From Syntrophales bacterium (GTDB lineage Bacteria; Desulfobacterota; Syntrophia; Syntrophales; UBA5619), in assembly GCA_028712015.1 (NCBI GenBank), contig JAQTRB010000126.1, forward strand, positions 1 to 5,612: DNA of 5,612 bases, given 5' to 3'. A program made the position numbers and the translations under genes. The notes under the pieces were generated by a model. That model saw only the letters and a list, made by a program, of their open reading frames with translations, had not been told where the DNA came from and made no database searches. This document shows positions 1-5,612 of the stretch, one piece after another (positions within the stretch are counted from its first letter, which is position 1; each line of letters starts with the position of its first letter).

Positions 1-1
1 T

Positions 2-1198
2 TACTCGAAGCGTTTCGAGGCGATGGGATTGGATGTCGGCAGCATTCGAACCGTGGCCGATGTTGAAAAACTGCCATTGACCCCAAAAGAAGATCTTCGG
101 GAGAACTGGCCCTACGGTTTTCTTGCCTGCTCCCGGGACGAACTGATTCGGATGCACTCCTCCTCGGGGACAACCGGTCGGGCTACGGTGATCTTTCATA
201 CGGCCGCCGACATCGATGCTTGGTCGAATCTTGTGGCCCGCTCCATGTACATGGCCGGGATGCGCCGCTCGGATGTCTTTCAGAATATGATGACCTATGG
301 TCTCTTCACGGGGGGATTGGGCTTCCACTACGGCGCGGAGAAGATCGGGGCTTTGGTGATTCCCGCCGGAGCAGGGAACTCCAAGCGTCAGATACAACTC
401 ATGCGGGATTTCGAGACGACAGCGATTCACATCATCCCCAGCTACGCCCTCCACCTCTCGACCGTCTTTCAAGAAGTCGGCGTCGATCCTCGGAGGGATA
501 CAAAACTCAGGCTCGCCTATATGGGCGCTGAGCCACATTCGGAGAAGATGAGACGAAAGATCGAGGAGTTTTTCGGATTCAAGGGGTTTAACTCCTATGG
601 CTTGTCGGAAATGAATGGTCCCGGCATTGCCTTCGAGTGCCCGGAGCAAAATGGGATGCATATCTGGGAGGACAATTTCATCGTCGAGATCATCGATCCG
701 GTGACCCTCAATCCCGTTCCCGACGGTGAAGAGGGAGAACTGGTTACGACGACGCTGCTTCGGGAGGGTATGCCGATTCTCCGCTACCGGACGAAGGATC
801 TCACCCGGATCATCCCGGGTCCCTGTCCCTGCGGACGGACCCACCGGCGGATCGAACGGATCAAGGGACGGACCGATGACATGATGATCCTGAAAGGGGT
901 GAACATCTTCCCGATTCAGATCGAGAAAAAGCTCATGGAAATCCCCGGCGTCGGGACGAACTTCGTCATCATCCTCGAACGGACGGACTACAACGATTCG
1001 ATGACGGTCAAGGTGGAGGTTCAGAAAGAGTTCTTCGGTGGAAATCTAAAACAACTGGAGGCCCTGCGCCGGCGAATCATGGAGGAGCTCAAAAGCGACA
1101 TTCTGATCACGCCGAAGGTCGATCTGGTCGAACCGGACAGCCTTCCGAAAAGCGAAGGGAAGGCGAAGCGGGTGATCGACAACCGAAAGGATTCGTAG
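2..1198 (+). CDS. paaK: Phenylacetate-CoA ligase (AMP-forming), 5' end missing
   Basis: Adenylate-forming enzyme that activates phenylacetate or a related aryl acid to its CoA thioester with ATP, in the cytoplasm. The frame is open from base 2, so the Met at 23 is probably internal; about 30-40 N-terminal residues are missing compared with the usual ~430-440. Counting from that Met: nucleotide-binding loop SSSGTTGR at 46-53, SYGLSEMNGPG at 191-201, YRTKDL at 255-260, the hinge KGRTDDMMILKGVNIFP at 281-297, and the C-terminal EGKAKRVID with the candidate catalytic lysine at 378-386. A CPCGRTHRRI segment at 268-277 is typical of this subfamily. The ACT gene follows after 15 bases, suggesting an operon. 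In anaerobes such ligases often accompany indolepyruvate:ferredoxin oxidoreductase genes, which could lie upstream but are not visible. The exact aryl substrate cannot be read from the sequence. Confidence 0.93.
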   Translation, partial: YSKRFEAMGLDVGSIRTVADVEKLPLTPKEDLRENWPYGFLACSRDELIRMHSSSGTTGRATVIFHTAADIDAWSNLVARSMYMAGMRRSDVFQNMMTYGLFTGGLGFHYGAEKIGALVIPAGAGNSKRQIQLMRDFETTAIHIIPSYALHLSTVFQEVGVDPRRDTKLRLAYMGAEPHSEKMRRKIEEFFGFKGFNSYGLSEMNGPGIAFECPEQNGMHIWEDNFIVEIIDPVTLNPVPDGEEGELVTTTLLREGMPILRYRTKDLTRIIPGPCPCGRTHRRIERIKGRTDDMMILKGVNIFPIQIEKKLMEIPGVGTNFVIILERTDYNDSMTVKVEVQKEFFGGNLKQLEALRRRIMEELKSDILITPKVDLVEPDSLPKSEGKAKRVIDNRKDS

Positions 1199-1213
1199 AG
1201 GGAAGGAGGTCCC

Positions 1214-1669
1214 ATGGTTTCCTATCAGCTTTCGATTTTTGCGGAAAACAAGCCGGGAAGGCTGGCGGCGGTCACGCGGGTCCTGGCCAAGGAGAAGATC
1301 AATATCCGGGCGACGACGATCTCCACGTCCGACACCTTCGGCGTGATCAACCTGATCGTGGATGATCCCGCGCGCGCCGAAAAGGCGCTGACGAAGGCCG
1401 GCATGACGGTCTCTCTGAGCCGGGTCCTGGCCGTGGTCATCCCCGATCAACCGGGGGGGCTGGATCGGTTGACGCAGCTCCTGCTCGTGGAAAATGTGAA
1501 TATCAACAACGCCTATGGGTTCGTGCTCGAAGGCCACAGAAAGGCGGTCTTTGTGGTCAGCGTCGACCAGATCGAGAAGGCGGAAGAGCTTCTTCAGAAG
1601 AATGGGTTTCAGACCTTGGATGCCGAGGCGCTTTCGGCGATCGAGCCGTTTCATTACATGAAATACTGA
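1214..1669 (+). CDS. Tandem ACT-domain protein, probable amino acid sensor
   Basis: Small cytoplasmic protein of 151 residues built only of two ACT domains, the fold that binds amino acids and similar ligands at domain interfaces to give allosteric control. The first ACT spans about residues 4-66, with the turn motif NKPGRL at 12-17; the second spans about 71-136, with the matching DQPGGL at 78-83. No catalytic domain is attached, so it is a stand-alone regulator or sensor. The start is secure: a near-perfect ribosome binding site AAGGAGG at 1203-1209 lies 4 bases before the ATG. It sits 15 bases after the ligase gene and 10 bases before the next gene, so it is probably co-transcribed. Inference: it senses an aromatic or branched-chain amino acid and tunes the ligase or its pathway. 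The ligand is not identifiable here. Confidence 0.9.
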   Translation: MVSYQLSIFAENKPGRLAAVTRVLAKEKINIRATTISTSDTFGVINLIVDDPARAEKALTKAGMTVSLSRVLAVVIPDQPGGLDRLTQLLLVENVNINNAYGFVLEGHRKAVFVVSVDQIEKAEELLQKNGFQTLDAEALSAIEPFHYMKY

Positions 1670-1679
1670 GGACAAGACC

Positions 1680-2111
1680 ATGACACACTCCGATGCGGGG
1701 CGCTATGCCGCCAAACACAAGCCGGGAGCGACTCCGGATCAGCGGATCGTCGAGGCGGTTCGTCAAAAAGCCGCGGGGGGGGAGCTTGCCTGTGCCGAGG
1801 CCGAGCGGATTGCGAAAACGCTGTCGGTTTCGCTGCCCGAAATCGGCCGAACACTCGATCTGCTGGAGCTGCGTATCCGTCGTTGCCAGCTTGGTCTGTT
1901 CGGATATGCCGAAGGAAAAGCCGTCGGCGCGGCGGCGGCGGTCTCCGCGGATCTTGAAGCGGCCGTTCGTGCACGTCTTGCCGATGGAAGGCTCCCCTGC
2001 AGGGCGGCCTGGGAGATCGCCACGGAACTCAAGATCGCGAGAACGGAGGTCTCCGCGGTCTGTGAAGCGCAAAAGATCCGAATCAAACCATGCCAGCTCG
2101 GGGCCTTCTGA
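1680..2111 (+). CDS. Uncharacterised protein with two tandem CQLG-motif repeats
   Basis: I do not recognise this 143-residue protein with certainty. It contains an internal duplication: residues 26-74 align without a gap to 95-143 (offset 69), with 19 of 49 identities by my count. Shared positions include AVR, G-x-L-x-C, I-A-x-x-L, a Glu, R-I, and the terminal CQLGxF (69-74 and 138-143). Each copy therefore has two equivalent cysteines (38/69 and 107/138). The stretch from about residue 36 to 68 (IAKTLSVSLPEIGRTLDLL) reads like a helix-turn-helix or winged-helix core, so a DNA-binding or protein-interaction role is possible, but this is inference. No signal peptide or membrane segment is seen. 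The ribosome binding site AGGA (1669-1672) overlaps the ACT gene stop, 7 bases before the ATG, suggesting coupled translation. The repeat conservation identifies this frame as the real one among several overlapping open frames. Confidence 0.8.
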   Translation: MTHSDAGRYAAKHKPGATPDQRIVEAVRQKAAGGELACAEAERIAKTLSVSLPEIGRTLDLLELRIRRCQLGLFGYAEGKAVGAAAAVSADLEAAVRARLADGRLPCRAAWEIATELKIARTEVSAVCEAQKIRIKPCQLGAF

Positions 2112-2138
2112 TAGCGGATGTTTTTTTTCAACAGTCTC

Positions 2139-2867
2139 TTAGGCCGGTTCGGATGTCCGGGCATCCCGCTCGATATACCGCGTCAGGACATGGAGGGTTG
2201 CCTCGGTGTTGCGCCGGGCATGCCAGAGGATTTTCTCCAGCGTCAATGCCTTTTCCTCCAGACCGTGCGCAAAATTGTCTACGGAACAGAGAGAGGCATA
2301 CGGAATCTCCAGCTCTTGGGCGATGACGGCCTCGCTGGCCATGGTCATTCCGACGAGATCGGCAAACTGCGACATCATCGCAATCTCGGCGCGCGTTTCG
2401 AAACGGGGGCCGCTGGTCTGCCAGTAGATTCCGCCGTCAATGCAATCCACATCGCAGTCGTGGGCCGCTTCCAGCCATTTGCGCCGGACCTCCGCGCTCA
2501 AAACCGGAACGATGTGAGTCGCCTTTTCCCGGACAACCGTAGGTCCCGCGCCGAGCAGGATGTAATCATCCGGGACGACCAGCATCCCCGGCTTCAAGCG
2601 GCGTTTCAGAGCGCCGGTCGAATGAACGCCGAGGATTTCCCGCACCCCGCGTGCCTTGAGCGCCGCCAGGTTGGCCTTGTGGTTGATGAGGTGCGGCAGG
2701 ATGTGGCCGTGGGGTTCCGTTCCATGACGGGCGATGAAGACAATGCCGGCGGAGCAAAAGAGCGCCGCCGGGCCGAATTCCGTTTCGGCCGTTTCTTCAC
2801 GAAGATCGGTGAAGATTCCCTTTCCCTGCAACAGGACGGTACCCGAGATGATGCCCAGCGGTTTCAT
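2139..2867 (-). CDS. Methylthioadenosine/methylthioinosine phosphorylase-family purine nucleoside phosphorylase
   Basis: Cleaves a purine nucleoside, probably a 5'-methylthio one, with phosphate to free base and (methylthio)ribose-1-phosphate; a step of methionine/purine salvage after polyamine or SAM-radical reactions. Numbering from the ATG at 2867 (242 residues): phosphate-loop variant SGTVL at 8-12 (usually GGTGL or GGSGL), ARHG at 46-49, HILPHLINHKANLAALK at 56-72, PDDY at 99-102, QTSGPRFET at 150-158 with the substrate-side Glu 157, VGMT at 172-175, and SVDNFAHG at 195-202. The last motif has Asn where adenine-specific human MTAP has Asp, which points to a 6-oxopurine substrate such as methylthioinosine. 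A GTG at 2873 would extend the frame two codons but shares its G with the ribosome binding site, so ATG is chosen. It converges on the upstream operon with 27 bases between stops. Confidence 0.9.
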   Translation of the reverse strand: MKPLGIISGTVLLQGKGIFTDLREETAETEFGPAALFCSAGIVFIARHGTEPHGHILPHLINHKANLAALKARGVREILGVHSTGALKRRLKPGMLVVPDDYILLGAGPTVVREKATHIVPVLSAEVRRKWLEAAHDCDVDCIDGGIYWQTSGPRFETRAEIAMMSQFADLVGMTMASEAVIAQELEIPYASLCSVDNFAHGLEEKALTLEKILWHARRNTEATLHVLTRYIERDARTSEPA

Positions 2868-2872
2868 GCGCA

Positions 2873-2879
2873 CTCCTTT
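2873..2879 (-). promoter_or_regulatory. Ribosome binding site of the phosphorylase gene; decides its start
   Basis: Read on the - strand this is AAAGGAG, followed by TGCGC and then ATG at 2867, a 5-base spacing. The upstream GTG candidate at 2873-2871 begins with the last G of this site and so cannot be initiated from it. The site therefore supports the ATG at 2867 as the true start. Confidence 0.8.
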
Positions 2880-2908
2880 GTCCGATGGTGAAATGAGATA
2901 CGGCCGAA

Positions 2909-2937
2909 TGTATAACAGAACGTCCGGCCTCTGTCAA
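2909..2937 (-). promoter_or_regulatory. Predicted sigma70 promoter of the phosphorylase gene
   Basis: On the - strand a perfect -35 box TTGACA (2937-2932) is followed by a 17-base spacer and a TATACA -10 box (2914-2909). The predicted transcription start is near 2902, giving a leader of about 35 bases before the ATG at 2867, too short for a riboswitch. The match is by eye against the housekeeping consensus. Confidence 0.72.
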
Positions 2938-3058
2938 AAACGCCGCGTCGAAGGATCCGAACAATATCCCGCGTTGTTGCCCGGGAAGAGATCTTCAAGG
3001 AGACCCATTGCCGCACCTTAAAGGTAACCGAAAGGACCGTGGGAAGAGAGATCTCCAA

Positions 3059-3088
3059 TTGACATTGTCCGTGATTCCATGCGATAAT
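3059..3088 (+). promoter_or_regulatory. Predicted sigma70 promoter of the thioredoxin-bamD genes
   Basis: A perfect -35 box TTGACA (3059-3064), an 18-base spacer and a GATAAT -10 box (3083-3088) match the housekeeping promoter consensus. Transcription would begin near 3095, leaving a leader of about 30 bases before the ATG at 3126. It is oriented away from the promoter of the phosphorylase gene; the two -35 boxes are 121 bases apart. It probably drives the thioredoxin and BamD-type genes together. Confidence 0.72.
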
Positions 3089-3125
3089 AACCGCCATCAG
3101 AGAATTGCAGAAAGGGGGCAACGGA

Positions 3126-3455
3126 ATGGGAGAAGAAGCATTGGTACATGTCGGCGACGGCGATTTTGCGGAGGTGGTGCTCAAGGCGGATAAACCCGCG
3201 CTGGTCGATTTCTGGGCGCCGTGGTGCGGTCCCTGCAAGGCCATCGGTCCTGCCGTCGAGGCACTGGCCGTTCAATACCGGGATCAAGTCAGGGTGGCAA
3301 AGATCAACATCGACGACAACCCGAAGACGGCTGCAACCTATGGCGTTATGAGCATCCCGACCTTGGTTCTTTTTAAGGAGGGGAAGGTTCTCGACACGCT
3401 GATCGGCCTGGTTTCGAAAGAACGTCTGGAGTCGTTCATCCAAAAGGCCCTGTAG
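3126..3455 (+). CDS. trxA: Thioredoxin
   Basis: Cytoplasmic dithiol-disulfide reductant of 109 residues, the usual length for a single-domain thioredoxin. Visible landmarks: buried Asp28, the active site WCGPC at 33-37 preceded by FWAP, KINIDDNP at 59-66, the cis-proline motif SIPT at 76-79, and the C-terminal gly-rich strand LFKEGKVLDTLIG at 82-94. There is no signal peptide, so it acts in the cytoplasm with thioredoxin reductase as its expected partner (not in this window). A TTG at 3105 would add seven residues, but those codons include the GGGGG stretch (3113-3117) that best serves as ribosome binding site about 8 bases before the ATG at 3126, so ATG is preferred. It is the first gene after a strong promoter, and its stop codon overlaps the ribosome binding site of the next gene. 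Confidence 0.95.
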   Translation: MGEEALVHVGDGDFAEVVLKADKPALVDFWAPWCGPCKAIGPAVEALAVQYRDQVRVAKINIDDNPKTAATYGVMSIPTLVLFKEGKVLDTLIGLVSKERLESFIQKAL

Positions 3456-3460
3456 GAGAT
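3454..3460 (+). promoter_or_regulatory. Ribosome binding site overlapping the thioredoxin stop
   Basis: AGGAGAT begins inside the thioredoxin stop codon (TAG, 3453-3455). From the last G of AGGAG it is 7 bases to a TTG at 3466 and 10 bases to an ATG at 3469. Spacing slightly favours TTG and codon strength favours ATG, so the start of the next gene is uncertain by one codon. The overlap predicts coupled translation of the two genes. Confidence 0.6.
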
Positions 3461-3468
3461 CATACTTG

Positions 3469-4161
3469 ATGACCACACGGAATAAAAGAATATTTCTGGC
3501 CGTGCTGGCGGTCCTCTTTCTGCTTTCCGGTTGCAAGATTTGGTTGCCCTGGACGAAGAAGGTGGAAATGGCCCGCGCCACCCCGGAAGGTCTCTATCAG
3601 CAGGGTCTGCAAGAGTTTCAGGATAAGAATTTCAAGCGATCCATCGAACTTTTCCAGCGGGTCAAGGAAGAGTATCCCTTGAGTACGCTTGCCATCATGG
3701 CGGAGATTGGAATCGCAGACTCCTATTTCAGCGGAAAGCAGTACCGCGAGGCGAGACTGACCTATAGCGAATTTCTGAATCTTCATCCGACGAATGAAAA
3801 CCTTCCCTATGTCATGTATCAAATCGGGATGTGCCACTACAGCGAGATCACCACGATCGACCGCGACGAGTCGGAAGCATTGAAGGCGCTCAAGGAGTTC
3901 GAGAGGCTATCGGCCCGCTTTCCCGGAAGCAAATTCGCCGTCATGGCCGAGAAAATGATCCGGGATTGCAAGAAGACCTTGGGTGATCATGAATTCCATG
4001 TCGGAGAATTTTATTTCAAAAACAATGAGTATCGAGCGGCCCTGCGACGGTTTGAAAAAATCTCAAAAGAGTATGCGAATGTCGGCCTCGATTATAAGGT
4101 AAACTTCTTCATCGCTGAAACGAAGAGGCGTATCGCCGAAGCGGACGCGAAAAAGAAGTAG
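3469..4161 (+). CDS. bamD: BamD/YfiO-type outer membrane assembly lipoprotein
   Basis: Lipoprotein with tetratricopeptide repeats (TPR) expected to sit on the periplasmic face of the outer membrane and work with BamA in inserting beta-barrel proteins. Length is 230 residues from the ATG (about 245 in E. coli BamD). A basic N terminus (RNKR) leads into a hydrophobic stretch at 8-19 and the lipobox LSGC, with the lipidated Cys22; the +2 residue is Lys, not the Asp that retains lipoproteins in the inner membrane. TPR-like helical pairs follow from ATPEGLYQQGLQEF (about 37-50) through two further repeats, a stretch around RFPGSKFAVMAEKMI, and a last repeat near FYFKNNEYRAALRRFEKI. The tail is short and Lys-rich. 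A TTG one codon upstream is an alternative start. Family-level confusion with other TPR lipoproteins (tol-pal CpoB-like) is possible but the order of repeats fits BamD. Confidence 0.88.
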   Translation: MTTRNKRIFLAVLAVLFLLSGCKIWLPWTKKVEMARATPEGLYQQGLQEFQDKNFKRSIELFQRVKEEYPLSTLAIMAEIGIADSYFSGKQYREARLTYSEFLNLHPTNENLPYVMYQIGMCHYSEITTIDRDESEALKALKEFERLSARFPGSKFAVMAEKMIRDCKKTLGDHEFHVGEFYFKNNEYRAALRRFEKISKEYANVGLDYKVNFFIAETKRRIAEADAKKK

Positions 4162-4347
4162 CCTTTGGAGAAGAAGCAGGCCGGGGATTCCGGGAGTGAG
4201 CGGCCGGGGACGGCGGCATTCGAATTCATCGTCGACAGGTTGCCGGTATTTCGGGCGGGCGAGGGGAAGGCATATACCGCAATCCTCGATAAAAAAGGGG
4301 CATCTCTCGTCGAAAAAGTTACGTGGATGACCGGCATTTTCCCGCGT

Positions 4348-4352
4348 GAGGG
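4348..4352 (+). promoter_or_regulatory. Ribosome binding site of the tolC-type gene
   Basis: GAGGG lies 8 bases before the ATG at 4361. An in-frame TGA at 4355-4357 sits between the site and the ATG, so no longer version of the TolC-type protein is possible and this start is fixed. Confidence 0.65.
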
Positions 4353-4360
4353 CGTGAACA

Positions 4361-5612
4361 ATGCGAACCAAGAACTGGTTTCTCTGCGGAGCCATTGCGA
4401 CCGTGATTGCCGCAATGGGGACGGTCGTCTCTGCGGCGGAGACGTTCAAGACGGTCTCGCTTTCCGAAAGCATCGATCTGGCTCTGAAAAGGAGTGTCCT
4501 GATCCACGCGGCGCGGGAGGGGATCAAGGGGGCCGAGGCGCAGCGCCGGGAAGCGTTCACGGGTTTTCTACCCCGATTCAGCACATCCTACAGCTATACC
4601 CGGCTCAACAACGATCCGACCGTAACCTCTCCGGGATACTCGATGATCCTGCCGGCGCCGATCGGAGCGGTGAAGATTCCGTCCTCTACCTACCAGGCCG
4701 GAACGAGGGACAACTATAATTGGGACGTGGAGGTTGCGCAGCCCCTGTTTGCCGGTGGCGGCATCACGGCGAATTATGAGGCAAGCCGCATCGGCGAGGA
4801 CATCGCCCGGTTCGATGAGATCGCAACGGTTCAGGACGTCGTCCAGGAGGTGAAAATCGCCTATTTCAATATTCTGAAGGCGGATCGGATTCTGACCGTG
4901 GCCGGACAGTCCCTCGCGCGTCTGACGGCCCACAGAGATATGGCCCAGGCGTTTTATGACGTCGGCGCCATTCCCAAGAATGACCTCCTCGCTGCCGAGG
5001 TCGAGCTGGCAAACGGCCGGCAGCTTCTACTTCGGGCGGAAAACGGCGTGGAGATGGCCAAATCCAAATTCAACACGCTCCTCAGAAGAGAGATCAATGC
5101 CCCCGTCGAAGTCGAGGATATCCTGAATGAAAGGCCTTTCGAAAAAACTCTGGACGTCTGTATTGCCGAAGCCCTGAAGAACAGACCGGAGATCCGGTCG
5201 TACCTCCTGCGGCTGGAGCAGGCGAAGAGTATGGTCAAGTTTGCGAAAAGCGAATATTATCCGAACGTCTCGTTGATCGGGAATTATGCGAAATATGGGG
5301 ACACGCCGGGCGTCGCCGGAAGCCCTTACCAGGACCAGGAAAATTGGTACGTGATGGCGGCGGCAAAGTGGAATTTCTGGGAATGGGGGAAAACGAGAAA
5401 CCGTGTCGAGGCCGGTATCAGCCGTGAGAATCGGGCGGCGGACGTTCTGGCCAACCTCCGGGATCAGATCACCCTTGAGGTCAAAAATGCCTTCCTTCTC
5501 CTCCACGAAGCGGCAAAGCAGGTCCAGGTGGCGAAAAAGGCCATCGAACAAGCCGAAGAAAATTTCAGGATCAATACCGAACGGTACCGGGAGCAAGTCG
5601 GCACCGCGACCG
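4361..5612 (+). CDS. tolC: TolC-family outer membrane efflux protein, 3' end cut off
   Basis: Outer membrane channel subunit, expected to trimerise into a periplasm-spanning duct for RND, MFS/ABC efflux or type I secretion. The frame is open from ATG 4361 to the window end (417 codons plus one base); TolC proteins are usually about 440-490 residues, so only the last part is missing. Residues 1-26 form a signal peptide (MRTKNWFLCGAI..., hydrophobic core, cleavage near VVSAA-ET). The family's internal duplication is visible: FLPRFSTSYSYTR then NWDVEVAQPLFAGGGITANYEAS in the first half, and YYPNVSLIGNYAKYG then WYVMAAAKWNFWEWGKTR in the second, each followed by long charged helices. The end NTERYREQVGTAT is the typical segment before VLDAQ. 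Adaptor and pump genes may follow downstream. It lies 199 bases after bamD; no convincing promoter was seen in that gap, so read-through from upstream is likely. Confidence 0.93.
   Translation, partial: MRTKNWFLCGAIATVIAAMGTVVSAAETFKTVSLSESIDLALKRSVLIHAAREGIKGAEAQRREAFTGFLPRFSTSYSYTRLNNDPTVTSPGYSMILPAPIGAVKIPSSTYQAGTRDNYNWDVEVAQPLFAGGGITANYEASRIGEDIARFDEIATVQDVVQEVKIAYFNILKADRILTVAGQSLARLTAHRDMAQAFYDVGAIPKNDLLAAEVELANGRQLLLRAENGVEMAKSKFNTLLRREINAPVEVEDILNERPFEKTLDVCIAEALKNRPEIRSYLLRLEQAKSMVKFAKSEYYPNVSLIGNYAKYGDTPGVAGSPYQDQENWYVMAAAKWNFWEWGKTRNRVEAGISRENRAADVLANLRDQITLEVKNAFLLLHEAAKQVQVAKKAIEQAEENFRINTERYREQVGTAT

Noticed and set aside
1046..1681. 211-residue open frame on the - strand
   Set aside because: Runs antisense across the end of the ligase gene and the whole ACT gene, rich in Arg/Asp as expected for a codon shadow, with no recognisable domain.
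1693..2142. 149-residue + strand frame overlapping the CQLG-repeat gene, and the - strand frames at 1557-2072 and 1763-2164
   Set aside because: All compete for the same DNA; only the frame from 1680 shows the internal protein repeat, the coupled ribosome binding site and helix-like composition. The others are Arg/Ser-rich shadows.
2118..2891. 257-residue open frame on the + strand
   Set aside because: It lies opposite the phosphorylase gene, is longer than it, but encodes no family motif, while the - strand frame has a full set of phosphorylase motifs plus promoter and ribosome binding site.
3018..3581. 187-residue - strand open frame
   Set aside because: Antisense to the thioredoxin gene and the rightward promoter; no family features.
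4240..4278. Possible promoter for tolC (TTGCCG and TATACC)
   Set aside because: The spacer is 27 bases, far from the 16-18 that functions, and neither box is strong.
4165..4719. 184-residue + strand open frame as a complete gene
   Set aside because: It overlaps tolC by 359 bases in another frame, starts with TTG without a ribosome binding site, and turns into a Gly/Arg/Asp-rich shadow after 4361. Only the gap portion is left as an open question.
5027..5596. 189-residue - strand open frame
   Set aside because: Antisense to the second half of the TolC-type gene, where the + strand has clear family motifs.

Overview
This 5.6 kb stretch has ordinary bacterial coding density and moderately high GC. 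The genes are of familiar families, and two of them (BamD-type lipoprotein and TolC-type channel) require a Gram-negative outer membrane. A phenylacetate-CoA ligase followed directly by a tandem-ACT protein is an arrangement I associate with anaerobic Deltaproteobacteria (Desulfobacterota, including syntrophs and sulfate or metal reducers). That placement is inference from content and gene order, not from a marker gene. No RNA gene, insertion sequence, integrase, CRISPR array or other sign of a mobile region was seen.

Left block (2-2111, + strand): the 3' nine-tenths of a phenylacetate-CoA ligase gene, a 151-residue protein made of two ACT domains, and a 143-residue protein I do not recognise that consists of two copies of one ~50-residue unit. 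The gaps are 15 and 10 bases and each downstream gene has a good ribosome binding site, so the three look like one operon for aryl-acid/aromatic amino acid metabolism with a ligand sensor. The block ends against a convergent gene after a short T tract.

Middle (2139-3125): a purine nucleoside phosphorylase of the methylthioadenosine/methylthioinosine family on the - strand, then a 258-base divergent intergenic region. Each flank of that region carries a strong sigma70-type promoter (TTGACA-17-TATACA leftward, TTGACA-18-GATAAT rightward).

Right block (3126-5612, + strand): thioredoxin, a BamD/YfiO-type outer membrane assembly lipoprotein whose ribosome binding site overlaps the thioredoxin stop codon, a 199-base gap, and a TolC-family outer membrane efflux protein that runs off the right edge. 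This block is about envelope biogenesis and export.

I see no clearly new system. The most interesting items are the duplicated CQLG-motif protein, the base-specificity signature of the phosphorylase (it looks 6-oxopurine-specific rather than adenine-specific), and the unexplained open frame between the BamD and TolC genes.
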